Origin: Bizionia sp.
GTDB lineage: Bacteria > Bacteroidota > Bacteroidia > Flavobacteriales > Flavobacteriaceae
Length of the DNA: 12,704 nucleotides
NCBI GenBank assembly: GCA_018067115.1
Contig: JAGPVI010000069.1
Coordinates: 1-12,704, forward strand
Reading direction: 5' to 3'
The notes beneath the pieces are model-generated. The model was not told the origin of the DNA. It saw only the letters and a program-made list of their open reading frames with translations, and searched no databases. The position numbers and the translations under genes were made by a program. The stretch's first letter is position 1. Every line of letters begins with the position of its first letter. Shown in pieces: positions 1 to 6,568 of the stretch.

Positions 1-1491
1 ATTACAGAGGTCTTAATAAATGAAACTGATAAGAATTATTTTGAAATTTATAGAGATAATATTTATGGTTTAGACATTCAAGAATACAGCATTAAAAGAA
101 CAAAAATTCTACTTTCATTACTTGCTATAAAAAATAATGCGGATTGTGAAGTGTTTGAATTCAACTTGTATTGTGGCAATGCACTAAGCTTTGATTGGAA
201 AACAGTTGAAACTTTAAATGAGAATAATGGTTTTGATATTGTTGTAGGAAATCCACCTTATGTTGGTTCATCAAAAATGGATGAAGAAACAAAAGATTTA
301 TTAAAAAATTGGAGTGTTTCATCTACAGGAAAACCAGATTTATATATCCCATTCTTTGAAATCGGGATGGAAAACTTAAACGAAAATGGCGTTTTAGGTT
401 ATATAACTGTCAATACTTTTTACAAAAGTTTAAATGGGAGGTCTGTTAGAAATTATTTTTCAAAAAATCAATTTGATTTATCCATCATAGATTTTGGAGG
501 AGAACAATTGTTTAAGAAAAGATCTACTTATACTTGTATTTGTATTATTGGTAAAGCTGAAAGCTCTTCTGTTAGATATGTAAAGAGTCTAAGTAGTAAG
601 ATTAAAAAAATAAAAGCATCAAATTTCATAAGTATCCCTTACTCTAACCTTGATGATTTTAATGGTTGGTATTTAATTAATCAAAAGATTCAAAAGGTAA
701 TTTCTAAAATTGAAAACTGTGGAACTCCTTTGGGTAACAGATTTGAAATAAGAAATGGGTTCGCAACTCTAAAAAATAATATTTATGTATTCAAACCTGT
801 TAAAGAGGATAATGAATTCTATTATCTATTGAAAGATGATATTAAATATAAAATTGAAAAAGAGGTTTGTAAAGATGCTATAAAACCTAATACCTTAAAA
901 ACAGAATTAGAACTTGATGAGAAAACTGAAAAATTAATTTTTCCATATCAAGTAGAAAATACTAAAACTGGTTTATTTGATAAAGAGCAACAAATACTTA
1001 AAACGTTAACTGAGCAAGAATTTAAAACAAAACATCCATTTGCTTACAAATATTTAAAATCGAACAAGACTATACTTTCTTTAAGGGATAAAGGAAAAGG
1101 AAAGTACGACCAATGGTTTGCATTTGGGAGAAATCAAGCACTGACTTTAAGTGGCTTTAAATTACTCTTTCCATACATTACAAATAAACCATGCTTTGTG
1201 CTCACAGAAGACACCGATTTGTTGTTTTACAATGGCTATGCTATACTATCGGAATCCATTGAAGACCTACTTATTTTACAAAAGATTTTAATGTCAAAAA
1301 TATTTTGGTATTATATTGAAAATACAAGTAAACCATATGCAGGAAATTATTTTTCTGTAGCTAAAAATTACATAAAAAGTTTTGGTATATGTGATTTATC
1401 AGTAGATGAGAGAGAAATACTATCTAATTCTACAGAACAAAATGAAATAGATGATTTTTTAATGACTAAGTATGATATTAAACTGAAATAA
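1..1491 (+). CDS. N6-adenine DNA methyltransferase, Eco57I/TaqI type (5' partial)
   Basis: The reading frame is open from the first base to the TAA at 1489-1491 (496 residues visible), so the true start lies left of the window; the GTG at 151 is internal. Visible motifs follow the gamma-class amino-methyltransferase order. An acidic SAM-site strand reads GLDIQ (from nt 67), as found after motif I in Eco57I-type enzymes. The catalytic motif IV is NPPY (nt 250-261), which flips and methylates adenine. Next comes a KPDLYIPFFE / GVLGYITVNTF region (motifs V-VI). The C-terminal half resembles the TaqI-type specificity domain: W-x-F-GRNQ near nt 1126, then FPYITNKPCF, and near the end NYFSVAKNYIKSFGI. 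Motif I itself (usually DPACGSG) is not in view. The gene could be a stand-alone or type II methylase, or the methylase half of a type IIG enzyme with a nuclease domain upstream. The family call is firm; the target site is unknown. Its AT-richness and the broken gene next to it suggest an acquired restriction-modification locus. Confidence 0.86.
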   Translation: MTEVLINETDKNYFEIYRDNIYGLDIQEYSIKRTKILLSLLAIKNNADCEVFEFNLYCGNALSFDWKTVETLNENNGFDIVVGNPPYVGSSKMDEETKDLLKNWSVSSTGKPDLYIPFFEIGMENLNENGVLGYITVNTFYKSLNGRSVRNYFSKNQFDLSIIDFGGEQLFKKRSTYTCICIIGKAESSSVRYVKSLSSKIKKIKASNFISIPYSNLDDFNGWYLINQKIQKVISKIENCGTPLGNRFEIRNGFATLKNNIYVFKPVKEDNEFYYLLKDDIKYKIEKEVCKDAIKPNTLKTELELDEKTEKLIFPYQVENTKTGLFDKEQQILKTLTEQEFKTKHPFAYKYLKSNKTILSLRDKGKGKYDQWFAFGRNQALTLSGFKLLFPYITNKPCFVLTEDTDLLFYNGYAILSESIEDLLILQKILMSKIFWYYIENTSKPYAGNYFSVAKNYIKSFGICDLSVDEREILSNSTEQNEIDDFLMTKYDIKLK

Positions 1492-1771
1492 GCCAACGCA
1501 AGTTCAAGCACCAGTATTAAGTTTAATTGCTAGATACGATAATTACAAATTATCTGGAAAGGATAGCGAAGTTTCAAATATATTACTGACAAGTCCATTA
1601 GCTTTAAATTTGTTAAAAGCTAGAAAAGGAAGTTTTGAACTCAATGGAAAATACCTGATTTATACGTGTAGAATTGGTCGTAAAGACAAAAAAAGTTTGT
1701 CGAATATATTTATCCTCATTCAGGAATTGAATGAAAAAATCGCCACACTAATAGACAGTGTAAATCTATAA
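1487..1771 (+). pseudogene. 3' remnant of an unrecognised gene, no start codon
   Basis: The frame is open from just after a TGA at 1484-1486 to the TAA at 1769-1771, giving about 94 codons. The translation looks protein-like: ARYDNYKLSGKDSEVSNILL near its start and a KGSFELNGKYLIYTCRIGRK core. A C-terminal helix reads LIQELNEKIATLID. There is no ATG or GTG in frame near the beginning; the only in-frame TTGs lie mid-protein. It overlaps the last codons of the methyltransferase in another frame. The simplest reading is the C-terminal fragment of a gene interrupted where the restriction-modification locus was inserted, or a decayed downstream gene. I do not recognise the family. The alternative, a gene read by frameshift from the methylase, is less likely because the methylase ends with an intact specificity domain. 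Confidence 0.5.
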
Positions 1772-1782
1772 TGTACTGCCTA

Positions 1783-1848
1783 ATTAAAAAAAAGAATGCG
1801 TTTGTTTATTTTGTTTTCTCTAATAAAAAACGTGAATAAACAAACGCA
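1783..1848 (-). terminator. Intrinsic terminator of the glutamate-synthase-like gene
   Basis: A perfect 14-bp inverted repeat has arms at 1797-1810 (TGCGTTTGTTTATT) and 1835-1848, with a 24-nt loop. Read on the minus strand, the second arm is followed by TTCTTTTTTTT (complement of 1786-1796). It lies about 50 nt past the stop codon of the minus-strand gene ending at 1902, where a terminator is expected. On the plus strand no T-run follows, so it should act mainly on the minus-strand transcript. The stem is AT-rich and the loop large, so strength is uncertain. Confidence 0.6.
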
Positions 1849-1901
1849 CAACTTCTATACTATAGCGCTAGTACTGATGCGAAAAATTAGTGGATATCGG
1901 C

Positions 1902-3497
1902 TTAAGGATGTATTCCCCAGCGCGTTTTATCTGCAAAAGCAAAGTCCATATTATATTTGTCAGGAATCTGGCCGTTAACCATCGATCCTGGTATAATGGA
2001 TGGAAAAAGTTCTTCGTAAGTAATCATATCATTAAAAGAAATACGACGATAAATATGAGAACGCGATAAGTATTTAGACTCATCTACTCCAGTAGCACCT
2101 AAAAGTTCAACGAAGTTTTTAACTGTTTTTTCATGGTAGCTAGCCACTCTTATTTTTTTATCTGCTGGAACCAACCCTACAGTTAATTTAGGATCTTGTG
2201 TAGTAATACCTGTTGGGCATTCGTTGGTGTTACATAGTAAAGCTTGAATACATCCTAAAGCTAACATCATAGCGCGTGCTTGATAGCAAGCATCGGCTCC
2301 CAAAGCAATAGCACGAGCAATATGAAAAGCAGAAGTTATTTTTCCCGCAGCAATAATTTTAATGTGTTGACGAATCCCCATTCCAGTTAAGATATTATGG
2401 ACAAAATCTAAACCGTCAATTAAAGGTGCACCTACATAATTACTAAATTCTGGTGGTGCAGCACCTGTTCCTCCTTCACCGCCATCTACAGCAATATAAT
2501 CGGGGTAGATATCCAAATCTATCATAGCTTGACAAATGGATATAAATTCACTTTTATAACCAATACACAATTTAAAGCCAACTGGTTTTCCTCCCGATAA
2601 ATCTCGTAATTCTTTAATAAATTTCACCATTTCAATTGGCGTATCAAAAGCCGAGTGGTAGGGTGGAGAACTCACTTTTGTATGTGGCTCAATATGTCTT
2701 ATTCTTGCAATTTCTTCAGAGTTTTTTTCCGCTGGCAAAATACCACCATGTCCTGGTTTAGCACCCTGAGAGATTTTAAGTTCAATCATTTTTACGTGTG
2801 GGTGTTGCGATTTTTCAGAAAAGAGTTCTGGATTGAACTTTCCTTCTTCAGTTCGGCAACCAAAATAACCGGTACCTATTTGCCATATCAAATCACCACC
2901 GTGTTTTAAATGGTAATCACTCAATCCGCCTTCTCCAGTATTGTGTGCAAAATTTCCAATTTTAGCACCACCATTAAGAGACTCGACAGCAGCAGAACTA
3001 AGGGCTCCAAAACTCATTGCCGAGATATTTAATATACTAGCAGAATAGGGGTGTTTACAATCTTTATTACCAATCATAACTCGTGGATCATGATTTAAAG
3101 TATCGAATGCTTTTGGCGCTATAGAATGACAAATCCATTCGTAGCCTTCTGCATAAACGTCATGTTGGGTACCAAAAGGAATCGTGTCGCGAACGCCTTT
3201 TGCTCTTTGGTAAACAGTAGAGCGGTCCACACGATTAAAAGGACGCCCGTCAATATCCGATTCTATAAAATACTGATACATTTTTGGACGTAAATCTTCC
3301 AATACAAAACGCAACCTCCCTAATATTGGGTAATTCCGCATAATAGTATGTCGTGTTTGGAAGACATCATAATATCCTAGAATAGTAAAGGCTAATACAA
3401 TAACAAAGAGTACATACCAATACGGGCTTAAATATATACCTAAGGCCAGTGTTATCAACAATGAAATAGTTGATATAATGTAAAATTGAATACGCAT
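1902..3497 (-). CDS. Membrane-anchored FMN-binding glutamate synthase family protein
   Basis: The 531-residue protein has two predicted N-terminal membrane segments (about 5-23 and 27-46) followed by a cytoplasmic glutamate synthase FMN-type (beta/alpha)8 domain, about 130-455. Family motifs are visible: AMSFGALS (160-167), KISQGAKPGHGG (241-252), SPPYHSAFDTP (277-287), DGGEGGTGAAP (338-348) and AAGK (383-386). A C-x5-C-x4-C set (Cys416, Cys422, Cys427) matches the 3Fe-4S ligands of GltB. The N-terminal class II glutaminase domain of true GltB (about 1500 residues) is absent, and no gltD is nearby. Ammonia-channelling from glutamine is therefore unlikely to occur in this protein alone. Such short forms are widespread and usually annotated as FMN-binding glutamate synthase family; their physiological reaction is not settled. 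The start ATG is supported by the membrane anchor beginning right after it. It is transcribed alone, convergent with the methylase locus. Confidence 0.9.
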   Translation of the reverse strand: MRIQFYIISTISLLITLALGIYLSPYWYVLFVIVLAFTILGYYDVFQTRHTIMRNYPILGRLRFVLEDLRPKMYQYFIESDIDGRPFNRVDRSTVYQRAKGVRDTIPFGTQHDVYAEGYEWICHSIAPKAFDTLNHDPRVMIGNKDCKHPYSASILNISAMSFGALSSAAVESLNGGAKIGNFAHNTGEGGLSDYHLKHGGDLIWQIGTGYFGCRTEEGKFNPELFSEKSQHPHVKMIELKISQGAKPGHGGILPAEKNSEEIARIRHIEPHTKVSSPPYHSAFDTPIEMVKFIKELRDLSGGKPVGFKLCIGYKSEFISICQAMIDLDIYPDYIAVDGGEGGTGAAPPEFSNYVGAPLIDGLDFVHNILTGMGIRQHIKIIAAGKITSAFHIARAIALGADACYQARAMMLALGCIQALLCNTNECPTGITTQDPKLTVGLVPADKKIRVASYHEKTVKNFVELLGATGVDESKYLSRSHIYRRISFNDMITYEELFPSIIPGSMVNGQIPDKYNMDFAFADKTRWGIHP

Positions 3498-3576
3498 AAT
3501 AGTATTTTAATTGAATTCGCAGCTTTCTTTATAAGAAATAAAAAGCTTATTTTAGTTAATTGATTTAGAATCAGTG

Positions 3577-3622
3577 TTCTGTAAAAACAGAATTATTTAG
3601 TGCAAATTACAATATAATTCTG
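3577..3622. repeat. Two overlapping inverted repeats upstream of the glutamate-synthase-like gene
   Basis: TTCTGT (3577-3582) pairs with ACAGAA (3587-3592) across an AAAA loop. The downstream arm overlaps the first arm of a second perfect 9-bp repeat: CAGAATTAT (3588-3596) and ATAATTCTG (3614-3622), with a 17-nt loop. The two pairings are mutually exclusive. The element lies 80-125 nt upstream of the minus-strand start codon at 3497, so it could be an operator or part of a leader. In such AT-rich DNA, chance is also possible. Confidence 0.3.
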
Positions 3623-4004
3623 AAATAAAAATTAAAATGAAAGTAAAGAAAACTTATTTGCATTTTAATGATTAGTTACGTGTTTTTTTAATTTAAATAG
3701 TATCAATTATAGTATTAAATCTTGGAAGTATAATTACAGCTTATGTGCATAAAGGTGTAATAGAAATTCTAAAAATCCGAGCTACACAACTATATAGGAA
3801 ACTGAACCTCTATTAAAAAATTTTATTAAAAAACTATAAAGAGATGTTATATATCAATAAGTAATATCACTGTAATACGGCGTGTATTCTATGTATTAAG
3901 TTTTAAATTTAGTATTGCCAAATGCTATGCTATTTTTCGCTAATAAAAGCGTTAATACAATCATAAGATTTAGGCTATAGTGGTAAGGACAGAAGAAATA
4001 GTAG

Positions 4005-4012
4005 TAAATTTG
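4005..4012 (+). promoter_or_regulatory. Possible Bacteroidota -7 box for yaaA
   Basis: TAAATTTG matches the TAnnTTTG consensus of the Bacteroidota primary sigma factor and lies 19 nt before the yaaA ATG. No TTTG-like -33 element is visible at the expected distance, and the leader would be very short (about 14 nt), so this is weak. Confidence 0.25.
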
Positions 4013-4031
4013 AAAACTGAAAAAATAAGAG

Positions 4032-4790
4032 ATGAAATTAGTAATATCCCCAGCAAAATCTTTAGATTTTGAAACCAAACTACCAACAGAAAAAGTAACG
4101 CAACCAGAGTTTTTAAAACAATCTGAACGGCTAAATAAAATATTAAAACAGAAGTCTGCAAAAAGCTTATCGAAATTAATGAGCATTAGCGATAATTTGG
4201 GACAGCTAAATTACGAGCGTAACCAAGAGTGGACTCTGCCATTTACGAAAGATAATGCCCGTGCAGCAATCTATGCCTTTAATGGCGACGTGTATCGCGG
4301 ATTGGACGCATATACTTTAGAGGCAAAAAAGATTGATACGTTACAAAATACCGTTAGAATTTTATCTGGGTTATACGGTGTATTAAAACCATTAGATTTA
4401 ATACAAGCGTACCGATTAGAAATGGGAACGAAGATGCCTGTAGGTAAAAACAAAAATTTATATGAATTCTGGAAAAAAGATATTACCAAAGCATTAAATG
4501 AAGAATTAGAAGACGATGAGGTGTTTGTAAACCTAGCCAGTAATGAGTATTTTAAATCTGTAGATACCGAGGCATTAAAAGTGCCGGTTACGACTGTAGA
4601 TTTTAAAGAGTATAAAGACGGCAAATATAAAATTGTTGCTATTTATGCTAAAGTTGCACGTGGCTTAATGGCGCGTTATATTGTGGACACAAACGCTAAA
4701 ACAATTAATGATTTAAAAGGGTTTAATGCCGAAGGTTACGGATTAAGCGACGAACTGTCTACAGAGCATAATCTAGTGTTTACTAGATAA
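4032..4790 (+). CDS. yaaA: Peroxide stress protein YaaA (UPF0246/DUF328)
   Basis: The 252-residue protein is near-identical in length to E. coli YaaA (258). It shows the family's conserved stretches in order: SPAKSLDF (6-13), FNGDVYRGL (83-91), LSGLYGVLKPLDLIQAYRLE (111-130), NLASNEY (167-173), AKVARGLMARYI (206-217) and FNAEGYGLS (231-239). YaaA family members are cytoplasmic. In E. coli the protein limits intracellular iron-driven oxidative DNA damage during peroxide stress; the biochemical activity is not fully defined, and DNA binding has been reported for the fold. The start is fixed because MKLVISPAK is the conserved N-terminus. The region before the ATG is A-rich with a weak AAGAG and no strong Shine-Dalgarno, as usual in this phylum. 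The gene ends one base before the stop codon of the convergent bTHX gene, so the two transcripts must overlap at their 3' ends. Confidence 0.95.
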   Translation: MKLVISPAKSLDFETKLPTEKVTQPEFLKQSERLNKILKQKSAKSLSKLMSISDNLGQLNYERNQEWTLPFTKDNARAAIYAFNGDVYRGLDAYTLEAKKIDTLQNTVRILSGLYGVLKPLDLIQAYRLEMGTKMPVGKNKNLYEFWKKDITKALNEELEDDEVFVNLASNEYFKSVDTEALKVPVTTVDFKEYKDGKYKIVAIYAKVARGLMARYIVDTNAKTINDLKGFNAEGYGLSDELSTEHNLVFTR

Positions 4791-4791
4791 A

Positions 4792-4923
4792 TTAGGGTTT
4801 AATTTTTTTATCGATTTCTATTTTAGTTTCTGGTTTTACGCGCTTTTTAATTTTTGGGCGTCTTACACCATAAGTTCCGCGACTAATTTTTCCGCGTTTC
4901 GATTTTTTGTCTCCTCTTCCCAT
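4792..4923 (-). CDS. 30S ribosomal protein bTHX
   Basis: This 43-codon gene is easily missed by length cut-offs. Its product begins MGRGDKKSKRGKISRGTYGV, followed by RRPKIKKR and a lysine-rich tail ending in DKKIKP. The MGRGDKKSKRGKI-x-RGT-x-G-x-RRP pattern is the hallmark of bTHX (Thx), the small basic protein that sits in the head of the 30S subunit, first described in Thermus and common in Bacteroidota as a conserved short ORF. About 45% of residues are Lys or Arg. It starts at ATG 4921-4923 (minus); the sequence before it is AT-rich with a small hairpin 7 nt upstream. It converges on yaaA with a 1-nt gap between stop codons and diverges from the TPR gene starting at 5010. The family call is strong; the short poorly conserved tail after residue 28 is normal variation. 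Confidence 0.9.
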   Translation of the reverse strand: MGRGDKKSKRGKISRGTYGVRRPKIKKRVKPETKIEIDKKIKP

Positions 4924-4930
4924 AATATTT

Positions 4931-4947
4931 AAGGTTTGTTTAACCTT
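4931..4947 (-). promoter_or_regulatory. Small hairpin in the bTHX leader
   Basis: AAGGTT (4931-4936) and AACCTT (4942-4947) form a 6-bp stem with a 5-nt loop, ending 7 nt before the bTHX start codon. It lies where a ribosome would load, so it could influence translation, but it is short and may be incidental. Confidence 0.25.
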
Positions 4948-5009
4948 TAAGGTACTTATATTATTGGGGATTGTTCACTATATTTATAACTTTTAAATAA
5001 ATTTAACAC

Positions 5010-5729
5010 ATGTATTATATTATCGTTGCTTTGCAAGTGTATTGCATCTATCACCTTATAAAAAACAGGAATCAATACTATTGGATTTTTCTAATTTTAT
5101 TTATTCCAGTATTAGGCTCTGCCATCTACATTATAACTCAGGTTTATAATAAACGCGACACAGAAAAAATTCAAGAAGGGTTGACGGCTGTATTAACGCC
5201 ATCTAAAAAAGTCAAGGATTTAGAAAAGAAATTGGAGTTTTCAGATACCTATCAAAATAGAATTGACTTGGCGGAAGCGTGTTTTGAAATGAAAGATTTC
5301 GAGGCTGCTATTACCCATTATGAAATAGCCTTAAAAGATAAAACACAAAATAATTTCTTTGTCATAAAAAAATTAATAGCCGCTTATTACCACACAAGTA
5401 ATTTTGAACGTGCTGTTTTTTATGGAGATCAAATTAAAGATGATTTAGATTTTAGAACTAAAAACGCACAGTTTCTTTATGGTTTATCATTAAATGAATT
5501 AGGTCGTGATGATGAAGCGGAAGCACAACTGCGACAAATAGATCAGCGTTATTCTAATTATAACGAACGTTTAGCATTAGCAAAATTTCTTCAGAATAAA
5601 GGAAAAACCGAAGATGCACAAGAGATTTTAGAAGATTTAAAAACAGAATCTCAGCATTTTACCAAACCTAATAAAATAAAATACAAGCCTACAATGCACG
5701 AAGTAGAAATACTTTTGGCCAAGGCGTAA
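5010..5729 (+). CDS. Membrane-anchored tetratricopeptide repeat protein
   Basis: The 239-residue protein has two N-terminal hydrophobic segments (about 2-17 and 24-43). The second reads FLILFIPVLGSAIYI, resembling the PLDc_N-type membrane hairpin with its I-P-x-x-G-x-x-x-Y pattern. A charged linker (48-80) leads into helical repeats of TPR type. The clearest unit is at about 81-110 (LAEACFEMKDFEAAITHYEIAL), followed by units near 116-145, 150-180 and 184-213. The conserved TPR positions (small residue, Y/F, A-x-x-x-Y/F, A-x-x-x-Y) are partly kept. TPRs normally scaffold protein contacts, so this is probably an inner-membrane protein exposing a TPR arm to the cytoplasm; its partner is unknown. 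The start ATG directly precedes the first membrane segment. Its stop overlaps the next start by one base (TAATG), implying translational coupling with the glycosylase-like gene. Confidence 0.8.
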   Translation: MYYIIVALQVYCIYHLIKNRNQYYWIFLILFIPVLGSAIYIITQVYNKRDTEKIQEGLTAVLTPSKKVKDLEKKLEFSDTYQNRIDLAEACFEMKDFEAAITHYEIALKDKTQNNFFVIKKLIAAYYHTSNFERAVFYGDQIKDDLDFRTKNAQFLYGLSLNELGRDDEAEAQLRQIDQRYSNYNERLALAKFLQNKGKTEDAQEILEDLKTESQHFTKPNKIKYKPTMHEVEILLAKA

Positions 5730-6403
5730 TGTTTTTACACAAACATCCATATAAACCGTTTATAAAGAAAAATACAGAGCGATTAATTGTTGGGACACTA
5801 CCGCCACCGCGGTTTACAACAGGCGATTTGCAGGAAAAGGACGTGGATTTTTGTTATGGTAGTCACCATAATTCATTGTGGTTATATATTGATGCTATTT
5901 ACAATTTGAACTTGCGATACGATAATTCTAAAGAAGCGATTTCACAACGAAAGGAATTTCTTATAACTCATAAAATTGGAGTTTGCGATATCGTAGAATC
6001 TGCCGAGCGCAAGAAGATTGATGCTTCCGATTTGGGGATGAGCGCAATAAAACTCCGTAATATTATAGGTTTTTTACAAGATTTCCCTTCTATAAAGAAC
6101 CTTTTGTTTATTGGTGGAAATAGTAAAAACGGACCAGAATATTTCTTTAGAAAGCACTTAAGAGAATACAATTTAAAGTTAGAATTGGTAGCAAAGGACA
6201 CGCCAAAAATACATCAGTTTATATTGCCAAGTGGTTCTGCTAAGCAACCGGAACGGCTCATTAAAACCGTGTCTTTAACGTCATCGTCTGGAGCAGCGAA
6301 TATTTCAATTGGTAGTAACCCATTATATAAACAGCTAAAAGCTAAAAATCCCGATTTTAATACCTTCGATTTTCGTGTGCTTCAGTATCGCGAATTCCTA
6401 TAA
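5729..6403 (+). CDS. Uracil/hypoxanthine-DNA glycosylase superfamily protein
   Basis: The 224-residue protein matches the pattern of the uracil-DNA glycosylase superfamily, nearest to the Mug/HDG-like branch. A first active-site loop reads LIVGTLPPPRF (19-29). YGSHHNSLW (43-51) corresponds to the Y-x-H-P-x-N-x-F-W element. GVCDIVESAERKKIDASD (84-101) corresponds to the G-x-x-D-x-x-x-x-x-x-R-x-x-S-x-D segment. A beta strand FIGGNS (127-132) and LPSGSA (166-171), the counterpart of the LPSPSP DNA-intercalating loop, follow. Members remove deaminated bases (uracil or hypoxanthine) from DNA in base-excision repair. The substrate here cannot be assigned, because the residues differ from classical UDG and the first loop is proline-rich. 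It starts within the stop codon of the TPR gene, so the two are co-expressed, although their functional link is unclear. Confidence 0.68.
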   Translation: MFLHKHPYKPFIKKNTERLIVGTLPPPRFTTGDLQEKDVDFCYGSHHNSLWLYIDAIYNLNLRYDNSKEAISQRKEFLITHKIGVCDIVESAERKKIDASDLGMSAIKLRNIIGFLQDFPSIKNLLFIGGNSKNGPEYFFRKHLREYNLKLELVAKDTPKIHQFILPSGSAKQPERLIKTVSLTSSSGAANISIGSNPLYKQLKAKNPDFNTFDFRVLQYREFL

Positions 6404-6482
6404 TTGTACTTTTTAAGACATTTTTTATTAATCTCTTCTACTAAAGAAAACACAATTGTAGTATAGTGGAAAAAATTAAGTG

Positions 6483-6490
6483 TACATTTG
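6483..6490 (+). promoter_or_regulatory. Candidate -7 box for the DEAD-box helicase gene
   Basis: TACATTTG matches TAnnTTTG exactly. An ATTG at 6455-6458 could serve as a -33 element, but the 24-nt spacing is a few bases longer than usual. Transcription would start near 6496 and give a leader of about 70 nt that contains the structured element at 6505-6568. Confidence 0.4.
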
Positions 6491-6504
6491 TGGCTTAATT
6501 AAAA

Positions 6505-6568
6505 GAGGTGATATTTGTAATAAATTGTCATCTCCCTCCCCACAACTGTGGGTTTCTAAACAATTTAT
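6505..6568 (+). promoter_or_regulatory. Structured 5' leader of the helicase mRNA
   Basis: A perfect 9-bp stem joins ATAAATTGT (6520-6528) and ACAATTTAT (6560-6568); its 3' arm ends at the base immediately before the ATG at 6569. Inside it sits a GC-rich hairpin, CCCAC (6539-6543) with GTGGG (6548-6552). Upstream, GAGGTGAT (6505-6512) is an 8-nt complement of the canonical anti-Shine-Dalgarno sequence. It lies 56 nt from the start, too far to serve the helicase directly; it can alternatively pair with the CT-rich ATCTCC run (6530-6535), with one mismatch. The arrangement would hide the ribosome landing site when folded, as expected for temperature- or helicase-dependent translation. The pairing is seen in sequence; regulation is inferred. 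Confidence 0.5.

Larger units (their letters stand above)
3498..4031. other. AT-rich intergenic region between divergent genes
   Basis: This 534-nt spacer separates the start of the glutamate-synthase-like gene (minus) from yaaA (plus). I find no ORF longer than about 20 codons with gene-like features, no tRNA and no recognisable riboswitch. It must hold promoters for both flanking genes. The distinct structures I see are the nested inverted repeats at 3577-3622 and a -7-like box at 4005-4012. A short direct repeat of TATTAAAAAA near 3810-3835 is probably just low complexity. Confidence 0.6.

Noticed and set aside
151..1491. GTG at 151 as the methyltransferase start
   Set aside because: The frame stays open to base 1 and the upstream codons encode the conserved SAM-site strand (GLDIQ), so the gene starts outside the window.
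1796..1978. A 60-codon plus-strand ORF
   Set aside because: It runs through the terminator hairpin and overlaps the 3' end of the well-supported minus-strand gene; composition is not protein-like.
2655..2909. Plus-strand ORF opposite the glutamate-synthase-like gene
   Set aside because: It is antisense to a conserved FMN-domain region, rich in Trp, Phe and Cys, with no recognisable domain.
3896..4186. Minus-strand ORFs across the yaaA start
   Set aside because: They overlap the conserved yaaA N-terminus and its promoter region and have Phe/Ser-rich shadow composition.
4271..4624. Minus-strand ORF of 117 codons within yaaA
   Set aside because: Shadow of the conserved yaaA coding frame; no family features.
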